Assembly: GCA_034440555.1 (NCBI GenBank)
Contig: JAWXCG010000154.1
Span: forward strand, 1 to 64,000
Origin: 0-14-3-00-62-12 sp034440555
GTDB lineage: Bacteria > Pseudomonadota > Gammaproteobacteria > Xanthomonadales > Ahniellaceae
Length of the DNA: 64,000 nt
Reading direction: 5' to 3'
Below the pieces are notes generated by a model. The model was not told the DNA's origin and did no database searches. It saw nothing but the letters and a program-made list of their open reading frames with translations. The position numbers were made by a program, and so were the translations under genes. Below, one piece after another: positions 43,944 to 52,034 of the stretch (position 1 is the stretch's first letter; each line of letters starts with the position of its first letter).

Positions 43944-44456
43944 ATGTCGCGCTGGCGCCCGCCCGTTGCCGGCAGCACGGCAATCATCACGCCCGAAGGC
44001 ATGCAGCGCATGAAGGCCGAGCTTGATGTGCTCTGGCGCGAGAAACGACCCGAGGTGGTGCGTGCGCTCGCTGCGGCGGCGGCAGAGGGCGATCGTTCTG
44101 AAAATGCCGAGTACACCTATCGGAAAAAACAATTGGGCGAAATCGACCGCCGCGTCCGCTATCTGAGCAAGCGGATACCTTCGCTGCGCGTAGCCGGCGG
44201 CGCACCCAGCGACCTGGGGTGCATTTTCTTCGGTGCATCGATCGAGCTGGAAGACGAACAGGGCGCGCTGCATCGCTATCGTATTGTTGGCCCCGACGAA
44301 ACCGACGCGCCTGGCGGCCTGATCAGCATTGATTCGCCGCTGGCGCGGGCGGCATTGCGCAAACGCGCGGATGAGCAGTTCAGCGCAGAACTGCCCGGTC
44401 GCAGTGTCCGCTTCACCGTCTTGTCGGTGCGCTATCCGGCGAGCGTCAACAATTGA
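43944..44456 (+). CDS. greB: Transcription elongation factor GreB
   Basis: Rescues backtracked RNA polymerase by stimulating transcript cleavage. The coiled-coil domain (ITPEGMQRMKAELDVLWREKRPEVVRALAAAAAEGDRSENAEYTYRKKQLGEIDRRVRYLSKRI) carries the acidic tip residues D and E of GDRSENAEY. The C-terminal FKBP-like domain has FFGASIELEDEQGALHRYRIVGPDETD and ISIDSPLARAALRKRADEQ. Length 170 fits GreB (about 158-168). One base separates it from the DUF853 stop, so the two are probably co-transcribed. Confidence 0.93.
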   Translation: MSRWRPPVAGSTAIITPEGMQRMKAELDVLWREKRPEVVRALAAAAAEGDRSENAEYTYRKKQLGEIDRRVRYLSKRIPSLRVAGGAPSDLGCIFFGASIELEDEQGALHRYRIVGPDETDAPGGLISIDSPLARAALRKRADEQFSAELPGRSVRFTVLSVRYPASVNN

Positions 44457-44576
44457 CTCGCGCGTTGTCTACCACACCGAGGATCGTTCGACTACTTGCG
44501 CGTTTCACGTCCATCCAGACACAATCCGGCTGCAATCCGCTGTGCCGGGATTCCTGTTCTAACTGGGAGCCGCACC

Positions 44577-45356
44577 ATGTCGCGATTCATGTGTATACGC
44601 TGTCTGCTGGTTGTCGCTGGATTAGTCGCTTCCTCAAGCGGATGGACGGAGACGATCTCCATTCGTGCCGACCCCTGGCTACCGTACAACGGTCTCGGTA
44701 ACAAGCCACCGTCTGGCTACATGATCGATTTGGCAGAAAAGATAGCGCGTAGCAATGGCCATTCCATCGACTACGCCAACATGCCCTGGGACGACGCGCT
44801 GGGAGCGGTGCGCAAGGGCGAATATGACTGCGTGGTAGGCGCCGCGCACGACGATGCCGATGACTTCATGTTTCCCGATGCATCGTGGGGAAAATCGCAA
44901 AATGGGTTCTACACCATGGCCGAATCCAACTGGCGGTACACCGGCATGCAAAGTCTCGAATCGATTCGTCTGGCGGTAATCGATGGGTACTCCTACTCCG
45001 ATGAGCTGGACGCCTATATCGAAGCGCACCGCACTGACGGCAAGGTTGTCGTCATCAGCGGCATCCGCCGCGCGACAATGAGCGCGGTGTCGCAGTTGGT
45101 GGCGAAGAAGGCAGATGCCTTCGTTGAAGACGCAAACGTCATGCAGCAGACCCTCAACACCATGGAGATGAGCAAACGCGTCCTCAATCGCGGCACCCTC
45201 GACGCGCTTACCGATGTCTATATTGCCTGCACCCCGGCCAAGCCACTCGGCATGGTATTGGCGAAGCAGTTTTCCGACGGGCTGGTAAAGTTGCGCGCGA
45301 GTGGCGAGCTGCAAAAAATTCTGGATGGCTACGGGTTGAAGGACTGGGAACCGTGA
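44577..45356 (+). CDS. Periplasmic solute-binding protein (SBP family 3)
   Basis: Exported protein of 259 residues in the polar-amino-acid-binding (SBP_bac_3) fold. The signal peptide is MSRFMCIRCLLVVAGLVASSSGW. The mature part begins TISIRADPWLPYNGL, and SGYMIDLAEKIARSNGHSIDYANMPWDDALGAVRKGEYDCVVGAAHD is the ligand-binding lobe I pattern. LRASGELQKILDGYGL is the usual end. No ABC permease or ATPase genes are near, so it may serve a remote transporter or a sensory role. GGGAG seven bases before ATG 44577 fixes the start. Confidence 0.87.
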   Translation: MSRFMCIRCLLVVAGLVASSSGWTETISIRADPWLPYNGLGNKPPSGYMIDLAEKIARSNGHSIDYANMPWDDALGAVRKGEYDCVVGAAHDDADDFMFPDASWGKSQNGFYTMAESNWRYTGMQSLESIRLAVIDGYSYSDELDAYIEAHRTDGKVVVISGIRRATMSAVSQLVAKKADAFVEDANVMQQTLNTMEMSKRVLNRGTLDALTDVYIACTPAKPLGMVLAKQFSDGLVKLRASGELQKILDGYGLKDWEP

Positions 45357-45495
45357 GTCGCTTTGACGACGCCCTCAGGCATCGTCAGGCGCGGTGATCG
45401 TCGTGAGTAAATGCCAGGCGCACACCCCGCAACAGCAATAGTTCACTGCATGTGCGCCCGAAAAGATTTTACCAACGGGCTGCAAATTCGGCCGG

Positions 45496-45516
45496 TCGCG
45501 GCTCACGCCGCTCCCA
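45496..45516. repeat. REP-like palindrome, family A copy 2, with a duplicated neighbour
   Basis: The GGGAGCGGCGTGAGCCGCGA palindrome (minus strand) matches the copy at 25321-25341 except for one base. A 53-bp block around it (about 45464-45516) is repeated with about a dozen changes at 45541-45593. The second copy overlaps the 3' end of the M48 gene and contains that gene's stop codon. The rest of the gap 45357-45579 holds no gene that I can support. Confidence 0.6.
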
Positions 45517-45579
45517 CCTCAAGCGTCGCGGGTAACCGGCAAAATTTGCCAACAAGCTGCAAGTCCAGTTGATCGAGGC

Positions 45580-47553
45580 TCACGCCGCGCCCATGGCAAG
45601 CATCGGGGGCAGCGGGCAATGCAGGGATGCGCATACCACGCGCAGCATCTCGGCCTCGCCAACGGCAACATGGCCATCGGTCGAGATTGAAGTAACCATC
45701 GCTTCGACCAGCATCTGCTTGGCAATCGCGTCCAGTGCATTGAGCTGGGGTAAGGCCTGATCCATGGCGATCACCCAGTTGTCTGGAACGGCGTATTGCG
45801 GCGCCGATTGTTGAAACAGCGCGTTCATTCCGCTCGCAAACGCGCGCCGCGCGCCGGCATCGTCGTCGCGACCAAAAGCAGCAAGGATCGAGAAAAGGTC
45901 GCCAATCTGTTCGCGGCATTGCACCAGTTTGCGCTTTCCGATCACCGCCGAGCGTGCGGGATCGAGCACGTCGGTAATCTGTGTCGATACCAGTTTGGCC
46001 AGACAATACTCGAACAGTCCGATCTTCCCGTCGGCGTGGATCAGGCGTTCCAGCAGCGCACTGAATTGTTGCAAATTGGGGCGCGGGAAACGGCGGATCG
46101 CGGGAAATGCCATCGCCGCCAACGGCAGCCGCGACATCGGGTGCAAACCGGCGACTTTCACCTGAAGCTCTTCGGTCGCTGCCATCGCCGATGAGCCGGC
46201 GTGGCTGGCAATCAGGCTCAGTTGGCGCGAGGCCATGGCTGCATCTGAATCCAGCAACAAGGCAAACACCACTTCCATGGCCCCGGTCTGATCGTGGGCC
46301 GCTTCCTGCAGGGGCTCTGGAATCTGCCGATGAATGGCGTCGGCAGCGCGATAGTGATCGGCTGCAAGGTTGCCCACTTGGGTCGAAACCTGTCGCGGCG
46401 ACACATATATTTCGGCACGCCGGGAGGGCAATACAGCGGATGCCGCAGCGCCTGGGGCTCCGCCGGCCAGCCCGGAAATGCCGCTACTCGCCATTTCTGC
46501 GTCAAGCGCGAGCACGTCGACCGGTGACGACCAGCGTTTGGCGATCTCGGTGTATTGACGCGGATCGAACTGGGGATCGAGGCGCTTGATCCGCTCAAGC
46601 AATGGCGGATGTGTGGCAAACAGCGCCGAGTATCCGACGCCATCGCCGAACAGCATATGGCTGACTTCCTCCGCCTCGGCATTTTCCAGCTTCGAGCCCT
46701 CGGCAAGCCCGCCGACCTTTTTGAGTGCGCCGGCGATGCCGTCACTCTGACGGGTGAATTGCACCGCCGAGGCGTCGGCCAGGAACTCGCGCTGCCGCGA
46801 GATCCGCGCCTTGATGATGCGGCCGAAAAAAACGCCGGTGTACCCGATGATGGTCACCGCCACCGCCGCGATAAAGATCGGCGCGGTGCCCTTGCTGTCG
46901 CGCACATGGCGCATGTTCTCGAGCAACTTGCGCCCAACAATACCGAGCACGAGGATGCCGAAGAGCACGCCCATGAGCTTGATGTTCAGCCGCATGTCGC
47001 CATTGAGCACATGACTGAACTCATGGGCAATCACGCCTTGCAGTTCGTCACGAGTGAGTTTTTCCATCGCACCCCGGGTCACCGCCACTGCCGCATCGGC
47101 GGGAGAAAAACCGGCGGCGAACGCGTTGATGCCGGCTTCCTGTTCGAGCACGTAGATCTCCGGTACCGGCACTCCGGAGGCGATCGCGATTTCCTCGACC
47201 ACATTGCGCAGGCGTCGGTGGTGCGGGTTACGCGTGTCCGACGACACCAGGGTGCCGCCCAGCGACTGCGCCACCGCACTGCCGCCAGAGCGCAGCGATG
47301 CAATCTTGAACAAAGAGGCCATTGTGATCAGGGCAACGGTGGCGATCGCACCAACGATCAGGGCGCCCGTGTTGGCGCCGAGAATCTGCGCGAACGACAA
47401 CATCTCGCCCTCCTCGCGCGACTGCCCGGCAAACAGAACCAACACCAGCACAAGATCAATTGCCATCACAATTGCCAGCACGGCAAGCGCAAACAGCAGC
47501 AGCATGCGCTTGGACTGCGCACGCGCCAGTCTCTGACTCTCAAAAAAGTTCAT
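45580..47553 (-). CDS. M48-family membrane metalloprotease (long HtpX-like)
   Basis: Zinc protease of 657 residues. Two membrane helices lie at the N-terminus (MLLLFALAVLAIVMAIDLVLVLVLF; TGALIVGAIATVALITM). The HExxH site is GVIAHEFSHVLNGD (about 177-181) and a third ligand Glu is in RQREFLADASAVQF. Two more membrane helices surround it, as in HtpX. HtpX is about 290 residues; this protein has an extra 330-residue C-terminal region rich in Ala and helices, ending in a TerB-like acidic stretch (MLVEAMVTSISTDGHVAVGEAEMLRVV). It follows lemA in one transcription unit. The final codons lie inside a REP-type repeat. Confidence 0.9.
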   Translation of the reverse strand: MNFFESQRLARAQSKRMLLLFALAVLAIVMAIDLVLVLVLFAGQSREEGEMLSFAQILGANTGALIVGAIATVALITMASLFKIASLRSGGSAVAQSLGGTLVSSDTRNPHHRRLRNVVEEIAIASGVPVPEIYVLEQEAGINAFAAGFSPADAAVAVTRGAMEKLTRDELQGVIAHEFSHVLNGDMRLNIKLMGVLFGILVLGIVGRKLLENMRHVRDSKGTAPIFIAAVAVTIIGYTGVFFGRIIKARISRQREFLADASAVQFTRQSDGIAGALKKVGGLAEGSKLENAEAEEVSHMLFGDGVGYSALFATHPPLLERIKRLDPQFDPRQYTEIAKRWSSPVDVLALDAEMASSGISGLAGGAPGAAASAVLPSRRAEIYVSPRQVSTQVGNLAADHYRAADAIHRQIPEPLQEAAHDQTGAMEVVFALLLDSDAAMASRQLSLIASHAGSSAMAATEELQVKVAGLHPMSRLPLAAMAFPAIRRFPRPNLQQFSALLERLIHADGKIGLFEYCLAKLVSTQITDVLDPARSAVIGKRKLVQCREQIGDLFSILAAFGRDDDAGARRAFASGMNALFQQSAPQYAVPDNWVIAMDQALPQLNALDAIAKQMLVEAMVTSISTDGHVAVGEAEMLRVVCASLHCPLPPMLAMGAA

Positions 47554-47652
47554 CGCAATGGACTCGGCGTGGCAAAGCAATGTTCGACGGCCAAGGCGCC
47601 ACTTGATCTGTGGCGCCCGCCAGCGGCGATGCTGAAATGGCGTGCTGTAAGG

Positions 47653-48243
47653 TCAGGTGAACTTGACCTTGGGCGCTGCCCGCATCGTTTCATCCTCAAG
47701 CTTCAACAGTGAGGCTTCCTTGAAACTGAACATGCCGGCGACGATGGTATTGGGGAACATTTCGCGCAGCACGTTGTAGTGCATCACGCCGTCGTTGAAC
47801 GCCTGGCGCGCAAACGCCACCTTGTTTTCGGTTGAGGTCATCTCCTCCGACAATTGCATCATGTTCTGGTTGGCTTTGAGGTCCGGGTAAGCCTCTGACA
47901 GCGCGAACAGCCGGCCCAGCGCGCCGGTGAGCTGGCCCTCGGCTCCGGCCAACGCCTGCATGGCGCCGGCTTCGCCGGGATTCGCCTGCGCGTTCTTCAG
48001 CCCGCTCACTGCCTGGTTGCGCGCGGTGATCACGGCTTCGAGCGTATCGCGCTCGTGCGCCATGTAACCCTTGGCCGTTTCGACCAGATTGGGAATCAGG
48101 TCAGAGCGACGGGTCAACTGCACGTCGATCTGCGCAAACGCATTTTCGTAACCACGGCGTCCGCGGATCAGGTTGTTGTAAATGCCCATTGCCCAGAATC
48201 CCAGCACTGCCAACAACGCAAGAAAAATCAGTCCTGCCCACAT
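47653..48243 (-). CDS. lemA: LemA family protein
   Basis: A 196-residue membrane-anchored protein. An N-terminal helix (MWAGLIFLALLAVLGFWAMGIYNNLI) is followed by the LemA four-helix domain with RGYENAFAQIDVQLTRRSDLIPNLVETAKGYMAHERDTLEAVITARNQA and VAFARQAFNDGVMHYNVLREMFPNTIVAGMFSF. LemA and M48/HtpX-like genes are often paired, and here lemA comes first by 99 bases. The pair probably acts in membrane-protein quality control. AAAGGAG seven bases before the ATG supports the start. Confidence 0.93.
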   Translation of the reverse strand: MWAGLIFLALLAVLGFWAMGIYNNLIRGRRGYENAFAQIDVQLTRRSDLIPNLVETAKGYMAHERDTLEAVITARNQAVSGLKNAQANPGEAGAMQALAGAEGQLTGALGRLFALSEAYPDLKANQNMMQLSEEMTSTENKVAFARQAFNDGVMHYNVLREMFPNTIVAGMFSFKEASLLKLEDETMRAAPKVKFT

Positions 48244-48304
48244 GTCGTGACTCCTTTGTTGTCATTGATTTGGCTGGGCTTCAGCCACGCGCCACGCGAC
48301 TCGT

Positions 48305-48313
48305 TGCTATAAT
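48305..48313 (+). promoter_or_regulatory. Extended -10 promoter of the serine-hydrolase gene
   Basis: TTGCTATAAT contains a perfect -10 (TATAAT, 48308-48313) preceded by the TGN extension. No good -35 is found at 16-18 bases. This type of promoter can work from the extended -10 alone. The start codon lies 25 bases downstream. Confidence 0.6.
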
Positions 48314-48337
48314 CGCGCGATCGCCAAAGAGCATAGC

Positions 48338-49627
48338 ATGCACATTTTCTCAGCCGTTCGGGTCGTTCGTGACAAGTCCATTCTGAGCCGGACTGTGGGT
48401 ATGGCAATGATTGGCGCGGCGTCGCTGGCCTGGGCTGATACGTCGAGTCAGAGCGTTGCTCCCGCGCACGTCCTGCCGACACCGATCAACGCGAGCCAGG
48501 AAACCGTGCTTGCCTACGAAATGGACCGTCTGGCAACCGGCATCATTCGCACGGGTTATGTACCCGGACTGGCCTGGGTGATGGTATCCAATGGCCGTGT
48601 GGTGGATGCCAAGGGTTACGGCCTTACCGACGTCAATACCCGCGCCGCGGTCAGCGCCGAGACGGTGTTTCGAATTGCGTCATTGTCCAAGGCGTTTGCT
48701 TCGGCGTTGAGCAGTTTGCTGGTTGACCAAGGAGTGATCGATTGGGACGACCGCGTCCAGGACATGGTGCCGGCTTTCCTGCTCAAGGACCATGATGGTG
48801 CCGGCCGTCTGCGCATCGACGAACTACTCAGTCATCGTGTCGGCCTGCCTTACAACACCTTTGATCGTCAGCTGGAGTCAGAAGAACCGTATCCGATGCT
48901 GGTGGAAAAACTTGGCGCGATTTCGCCGCTGTGCTCCGTCGGCGATTGCTACGCATACCAGAATGTCGCGTTCAGCCTGATCGGCGATGTGGTGTTTGCG
49001 GCTACCGGCGATTTCTATTCGCACCAAGTCGAGAAGCGGCTGTTCCATCCGCTGGGTATGGCCACCGCCACCTATGGCCGCGAGGCATTGCTGGGCAGCA
49101 CCAGCTATGCGCTGCCCCACGTGGGTAGCCTGGGCACCCTGCGCTCGGTGATTCCCAAAGAAACCTATTATCACGTGCCACCGGCGGCCGGCGTCAACGC
49201 CAGTGTCAACGATCTCGGTCAGTGGCTGTTGGCACAACTTGGTCACCATCCGGAAGTGCTATCGCCCGAATTGATCGCGTTGCTGCATGCGCCCCAGGTC
49301 GCCACACCCAACGAACTCTCGTCCTCACCGTGGCGCCGCGCGCGACTGAGAACGGCCGCCTATGCACTTGGCTGGCGCGTATTCGACTACTCTGGCCACG
49401 ACATGGTGTTCCATGCTGGCGCAGTCCAGGGTTATCGCGCAGTCCTGGGTATGTTGCCCAATGAAGATTTTGGTATCGCGATCGTCTGGAACGGCGAAGC
49501 CGGCGTGCCATCAGGGCTTTTCCCGACCATGATGGACCAACGATTGGGCCTGCCAGCGCACGATTGGCTGGAGCTGGCGAAGTTCAAACCACGGGCGCGG
49601 GCGAAGACCAAGCGGCAACGCCAATAG
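48338..49627 (+). CDS. Serine hydrolase, class C beta-lactamase/esterase-like
   Basis: A 429-residue exported member of the beta-lactamase/D-peptidase/esterase family (PF00144). The signal region ends AASLAWADTS. The nucleophile motif S-x-x-K is FRIASLSKAF (about 115-118), the Y-x-N motif is CYAYQNVAF, and the third motif is HAG in MVFHAGAVQGYRAVLG, replacing the KTG of true AmpC enzymes. The HxG form is typical of esterase-like members rather than beta-lactamases, so antibiotic hydrolysis should not be assumed. The C-terminus is basic (KPRARAKTKRQRQ). Confidence 0.88.
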   Translation: MHIFSAVRVVRDKSILSRTVGMAMIGAASLAWADTSSQSVAPAHVLPTPINASQETVLAYEMDRLATGIIRTGYVPGLAWVMVSNGRVVDAKGYGLTDVNTRAAVSAETVFRIASLSKAFASALSSLLVDQGVIDWDDRVQDMVPAFLLKDHDGAGRLRIDELLSHRVGLPYNTFDRQLESEEPYPMLVEKLGAISPLCSVGDCYAYQNVAFSLIGDVVFAATGDFYSHQVEKRLFHPLGMATATYGREALLGSTSYALPHVGSLGTLRSVIPKETYYHVPPAAGVNASVNDLGQWLLAQLGHHPEVLSPELIALLHAPQVATPNELSSSPWRRARLRTAAYALGWRVFDYSGHDMVFHAGAVQGYRAVLGMLPNEDFGIAIVWNGEAGVPSGLFPTMMDQRLGLPAHDWLELAKFKPRARAKTKRQRQ

Positions 49628-49740
49628 CTGCAATTCGAGCGCTGGTTGGGGGCGGCTCGATCGGCTGCGCGGTTGCGGGCCAGTCACTACGGCATCGGTG
49701 CCCTTGTGGGCAACTAGTCCTGGATGCCGTCGTCAGCTAC

Positions 49741-49764
49741 ACGCGATGCCCATAGGCATCGCGT
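49741..49764. terminator. Ten-base-pair hairpin between convergent genes
   Basis: ACGCGATGCC-CATA-GGCATCGCGT is a perfect 10-bp stem between the serine hydrolase (plus) and the TonB-domain gene (minus). It is in the expected place for a shared terminator. There is no U run on either side, so the mechanism is unproven. Confidence 0.5.
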
Positions 49765-49776
49765 CAACTCGAAATC

Positions 49777-50802
49777 TCAACCCGGATACTTGAACTCGAT
49801 GCGGCGGTTGAGTGTCGAGGGCACCGGCTTGCCATCACGTAACGCCGGTTCAAACATCCACTGTTCGACTGCGCGAATAGCTTCGCGATCGAAAGCGCGC
49901 GGCGGGTCGGCACGAATGATTTGGGCATCGCTGACACGGCCGTCGACACCGACGGTGAATCGGATCTCAACCCAACCGGTGAGCCGACGCCGATAGGCCA
50001 ATTGCGGATAGCCGGGTTGCACCTGGCGGACCACCTTGGCGTCTTTGGTTTCGCCGGTCGGTCGCGCGGGCGCTACCGGAGGCGGTGCGGCCACTTCTGG
50101 TTCTGACTCGGCTTCGGCCACTGGTCGCGTCTCGCGTGTCGTACGCGTGCCTGCTGCGGGTTGCGCCGCAGTGGACGAGGGCTCGGTGCTCTCAGTTGCA
50201 GCAACCTGCGCCCGCGCCTGCGTCGCCAGCACCGCCTGCTCAGCCGCAAGTCGACGGTCGTCGTCACGCTGAATCTGGTTCTGCAGTGCGGCCAATCGCG
50301 ACTTCAGCTTCTGTACGGTATAGGAACCGGGGCTCGACGCATCAAGCAGGCCGATGATGCGCACGGCCTCATCGACATTGCGCGCCGCGATTTCTTTCTC
50401 AGCGATGCTCACACCCAGAGGGAAAAGGTCGACCAGTCCCTGCGTCGCCTGAACACTGTCTTTGTCTTGGTCCAACACGGCGAGGTAGTACTCGATTGCA
50501 TTGTCGCCTTCCGGCGCTACCAGACGATCCTGACTGAAGGCAGCCGATGCACTGCTGAGCAGCTCGGGTACGGTAGCCGGCACCACCGTGCTAGCGGCGG
50601 CTGGAGTGACGGTGCCCGGCGCTACCTCGGCCGAACCACCCGCCTGGACATTTGCAGCAACCGGCGCCACCACTTTCGCTGGCTCTTCCTTATCGCCGCA
50701 CGCAGACAAGGCCAGCACCGCGACAATCATTGCGCCATAGAGCGGACGCACCAACCCTAAGCGAAACCCGCTCCCGAAGCGGCCATAAAATTTGGTGTTC
50801 AT
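49777..50802 (-). CDS. TonB C-terminal-domain lipoprotein
   Basis: A 341-residue protein. Instead of the usual TonB membrane helix, the N-terminus is MIVAVLALSACGDKE with a lipobox (LSAC), predicting lipid attachment and a periplasmic location. Then come a helical TPR-like region (about 90-190; LAVLDQDKDSVQATQGLVDLFPLGVSIAEKEIAARNVDEAVRIIGLLDASSPGSYTVQKLKSRLAALQNQI), a Pro/Ala/Thr linker and a TonB_C domain (VRQVQPGYPQLAYRRRLTGWVEIRFTVGVDGRVSDAQIIRADPPRAFDREAIRAVEQWMFEPALRDGKPV). AGAGGA seven bases before ATG 50802 fixes the start. No exbB/exbD nearby. Many such proteins are not true TonBs. Confidence 0.86.
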   Translation of the reverse strand: MNTKFYGRFGSGFRLGLVRPLYGAMIVAVLALSACGDKEEPAKVVAPVAANVQAGGSAEVAPGTVTPAAASTVVPATVPELLSSASAAFSQDRLVAPEGDNAIEYYLAVLDQDKDSVQATQGLVDLFPLGVSIAEKEIAARNVDEAVRIIGLLDASSPGSYTVQKLKSRLAALQNQIQRDDDRRLAAEQAVLATQARAQVAATESTEPSSTAAQPAAGTRTTRETRPVAEAESEPEVAAPPPVAPARPTGETKDAKVVRQVQPGYPQLAYRRRLTGWVEIRFTVGVDGRVSDAQIIRADPPRAFDREAIRAVEQWMFEPALRDGKPVPSTLNRRIEFKYPG

Positions 50803-51384
50803 CAGAGCATCCTCTTTACAGACGGCCAGTGGTGCCGGGCGCACAGGCTTGTGACGCTGCGCCTTTGGTGAGCGATTATAGACATGAAAACCGGAGCGAA
50901 GTCTCAAAACGCCAACCGAGTCACCGCACGCCGCAGGAAAAATAGCTGTGGAGTGCAGGTTGCGTCGGCTTCTGCGACATTTGTTTTCAGCCGCGACCCG
51001 CATGCTTGCCCCTCAGTGCAGAGCGATCGGGTGATTGGGCTGGCTCCTGTCATGCCGCCGGGCAAGCTGATCCGCGCTGCTGTCGGCTGGCACAAGTGAA
51101 AGGGATGAACCAATCTTCCGGATCAACGACGTGGTAAACGCCAGATGAATCGCGCCATCCGATTTGCTACTCAGGATCAACGGCCCGACACGCTCAGGCG
51201 TTCCAACTTCGGTGCGAGTTGCTGGCGAACCAGCTCACGGAAGTGGGCGATGTTGCAATCTGCAGGCTTGGCCTGCGCCGCGCGTAGCGATCGGATTTCC
51301 GAATCCCAGAAAAAACAAACCACCGCACGCCGGGCAGCCATGCGGTGGTTTAGAGACCCAACTACTGCTAGATCAGCAAACTAC
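50803..51384. other. Intergenic region upstream of the TonB-domain gene
   Basis: This 582-base region between two minus-strand genes contains the terminator at 51309-51351 and, presumably, the promoter of the TonB-domain gene. One short minus-strand frame (51177-51341, 54 codons) reads plausibly (AHFRELVRQQLAPKLERL), but its ATG lies in the terminator stem and it has no ribosome site. I do not call it a gene. Confidence 0.4.
51309..51351 (-). terminator. Intrinsic terminator of the histone-H1-like gene
   Basis: Read on the minus strand, AAACCACCGCA pairs perfectly with TGCGGTGGTTT (11-bp stem, arms 51341-51351 and 51317-51327, 13-base loop), followed by GTTTTTT. It is 33 bases after the stop codon of the H1-like gene. 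A classic Rho-independent terminator. Confidence 0.85.
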
Positions 51385-51621
51385 TTATTTTTTCTTAGCA
51401 GCTGGCTTTTTAGCAGCGGCTTTCTTTGCAGCTGGCTTTTTAGCAGCGGCTTTCTTTGCAGCTGGCTTCTTGGCTGCAGCTTTCTTAGCTGCCGGCTTCT
51501 TCGCTGCCGGCTTCTTGGCGGCTGCTTTCTTCGCTGCCGGCTTGGCGGCGGCTTTCACTGTCACTTTCTTTTTCGTTACAACTTTCTTGGTTGCTGCTTT
51601 CTTGGTGGTTGCTGCTTTCAT
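51385..51621 (-). CDS. Histone H1-like Lys/Ala-rich protein
   Basis: A 78-residue protein made almost only of Lys, Ala, Pro, Thr and Val. After MKAATTKKAATKKVVTKK it consists of near-perfect repeats of AAAKKPAAKK. This resembles the C-terminal tail of eukaryotic H1 and bacterial AlgP/HctB/BphH1-type proteins, which bind DNA non-specifically. It is monocistronic with its own terminator. The codon use of the repeats is regular (GCC/GCT-AAG), so the number of repeats may vary between strains by slippage or recombination. Binding to DNA is inferred from composition. Confidence 0.88.
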   Translation of the reverse strand: MKAATTKKAATKKVVTKKKVTVKAAAKPAAKKAAAKKPAAKKPAAKKAAAKKPAAKKAAAKKPAAKKAAAKKPAAKKK

Positions 51622-52034
51622 TTTATGTACTCCTGTTGTGGTTGGCAGTTGCTTGCCCGGTTAAAACCGTTGTTGAACGCGCGCGCTCACTGCCGTAAAG
51701 CGCGTGCGCAATAAAGACCCAGATCATTGCCGTGACCAACGGCAATGAGACAACCATCTGGACCATGAAGGGAAGCGTGAGCGGAAAGACGAAACATCGA
51801 TCGCTGTGGAAGCGATTTGTCCGACTCGATGGATGTTTCGTTGATGTGCTTGCAGCTCATTGTGTGATTTGCTTACAGCTCATTGTTGACTTGTGACTGT
51901 CACGCTCGGCGCAAAACTAATTCGTGACGCGTTGACTGTCAACTGATTTGTTGATCTAGGTCGATTCGCGCGTTCGCTGGAACCACTCCAAAGGGCACGC
52001 ATGTGTGTTCCTCGGACACGACTTGCGCAGCAAT
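51622..52034. other. Gene-free region before the histone-like gene
   Basis: These 413 bases, AT-richer than the surroundings, hold a 17-bp direct repeat (TGCTTGCAGCTCATTGT at 51847-51863 and TGCTTACAGCTCATTGT at 51870-51886, 23 bases apart) and a perfect palindrome GTTGAC-T-GTCAAC (51931-51943). These may be protein-binding sites controlling the H1-like gene. I see no gene. Confidence 0.5.

Noticed and set aside
46555..47712. Plus-strand frame of 385 codons opposite the M48 protease and lemA
   Set aside because: Shadow of two clear genes; His/Arg-rich nonsense composition.
48338..49627. Antibiotic-resistance beta-lactamase
   Set aside because: The third motif is HAG rather than KTG, which fits esterase-like members; the resistance claim has no support in the sequence.
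51177..51341. Minus-strand 54-codon frame with plausible helical sequence
   Set aside because: The ATG lies in the stem of the preceding terminator, there is no Shine-Dalgarno and no known homologue; it may be a relic of an older gene end.
51145..51714. Plus-strand Phe/Ala-rich frames opposite the histone-like gene
   Set aside because: Antisense reading of Lys/Ala repeats gives artificial hydrophobic low-complexity sequence; the minus-strand gene has a proper start and terminator.
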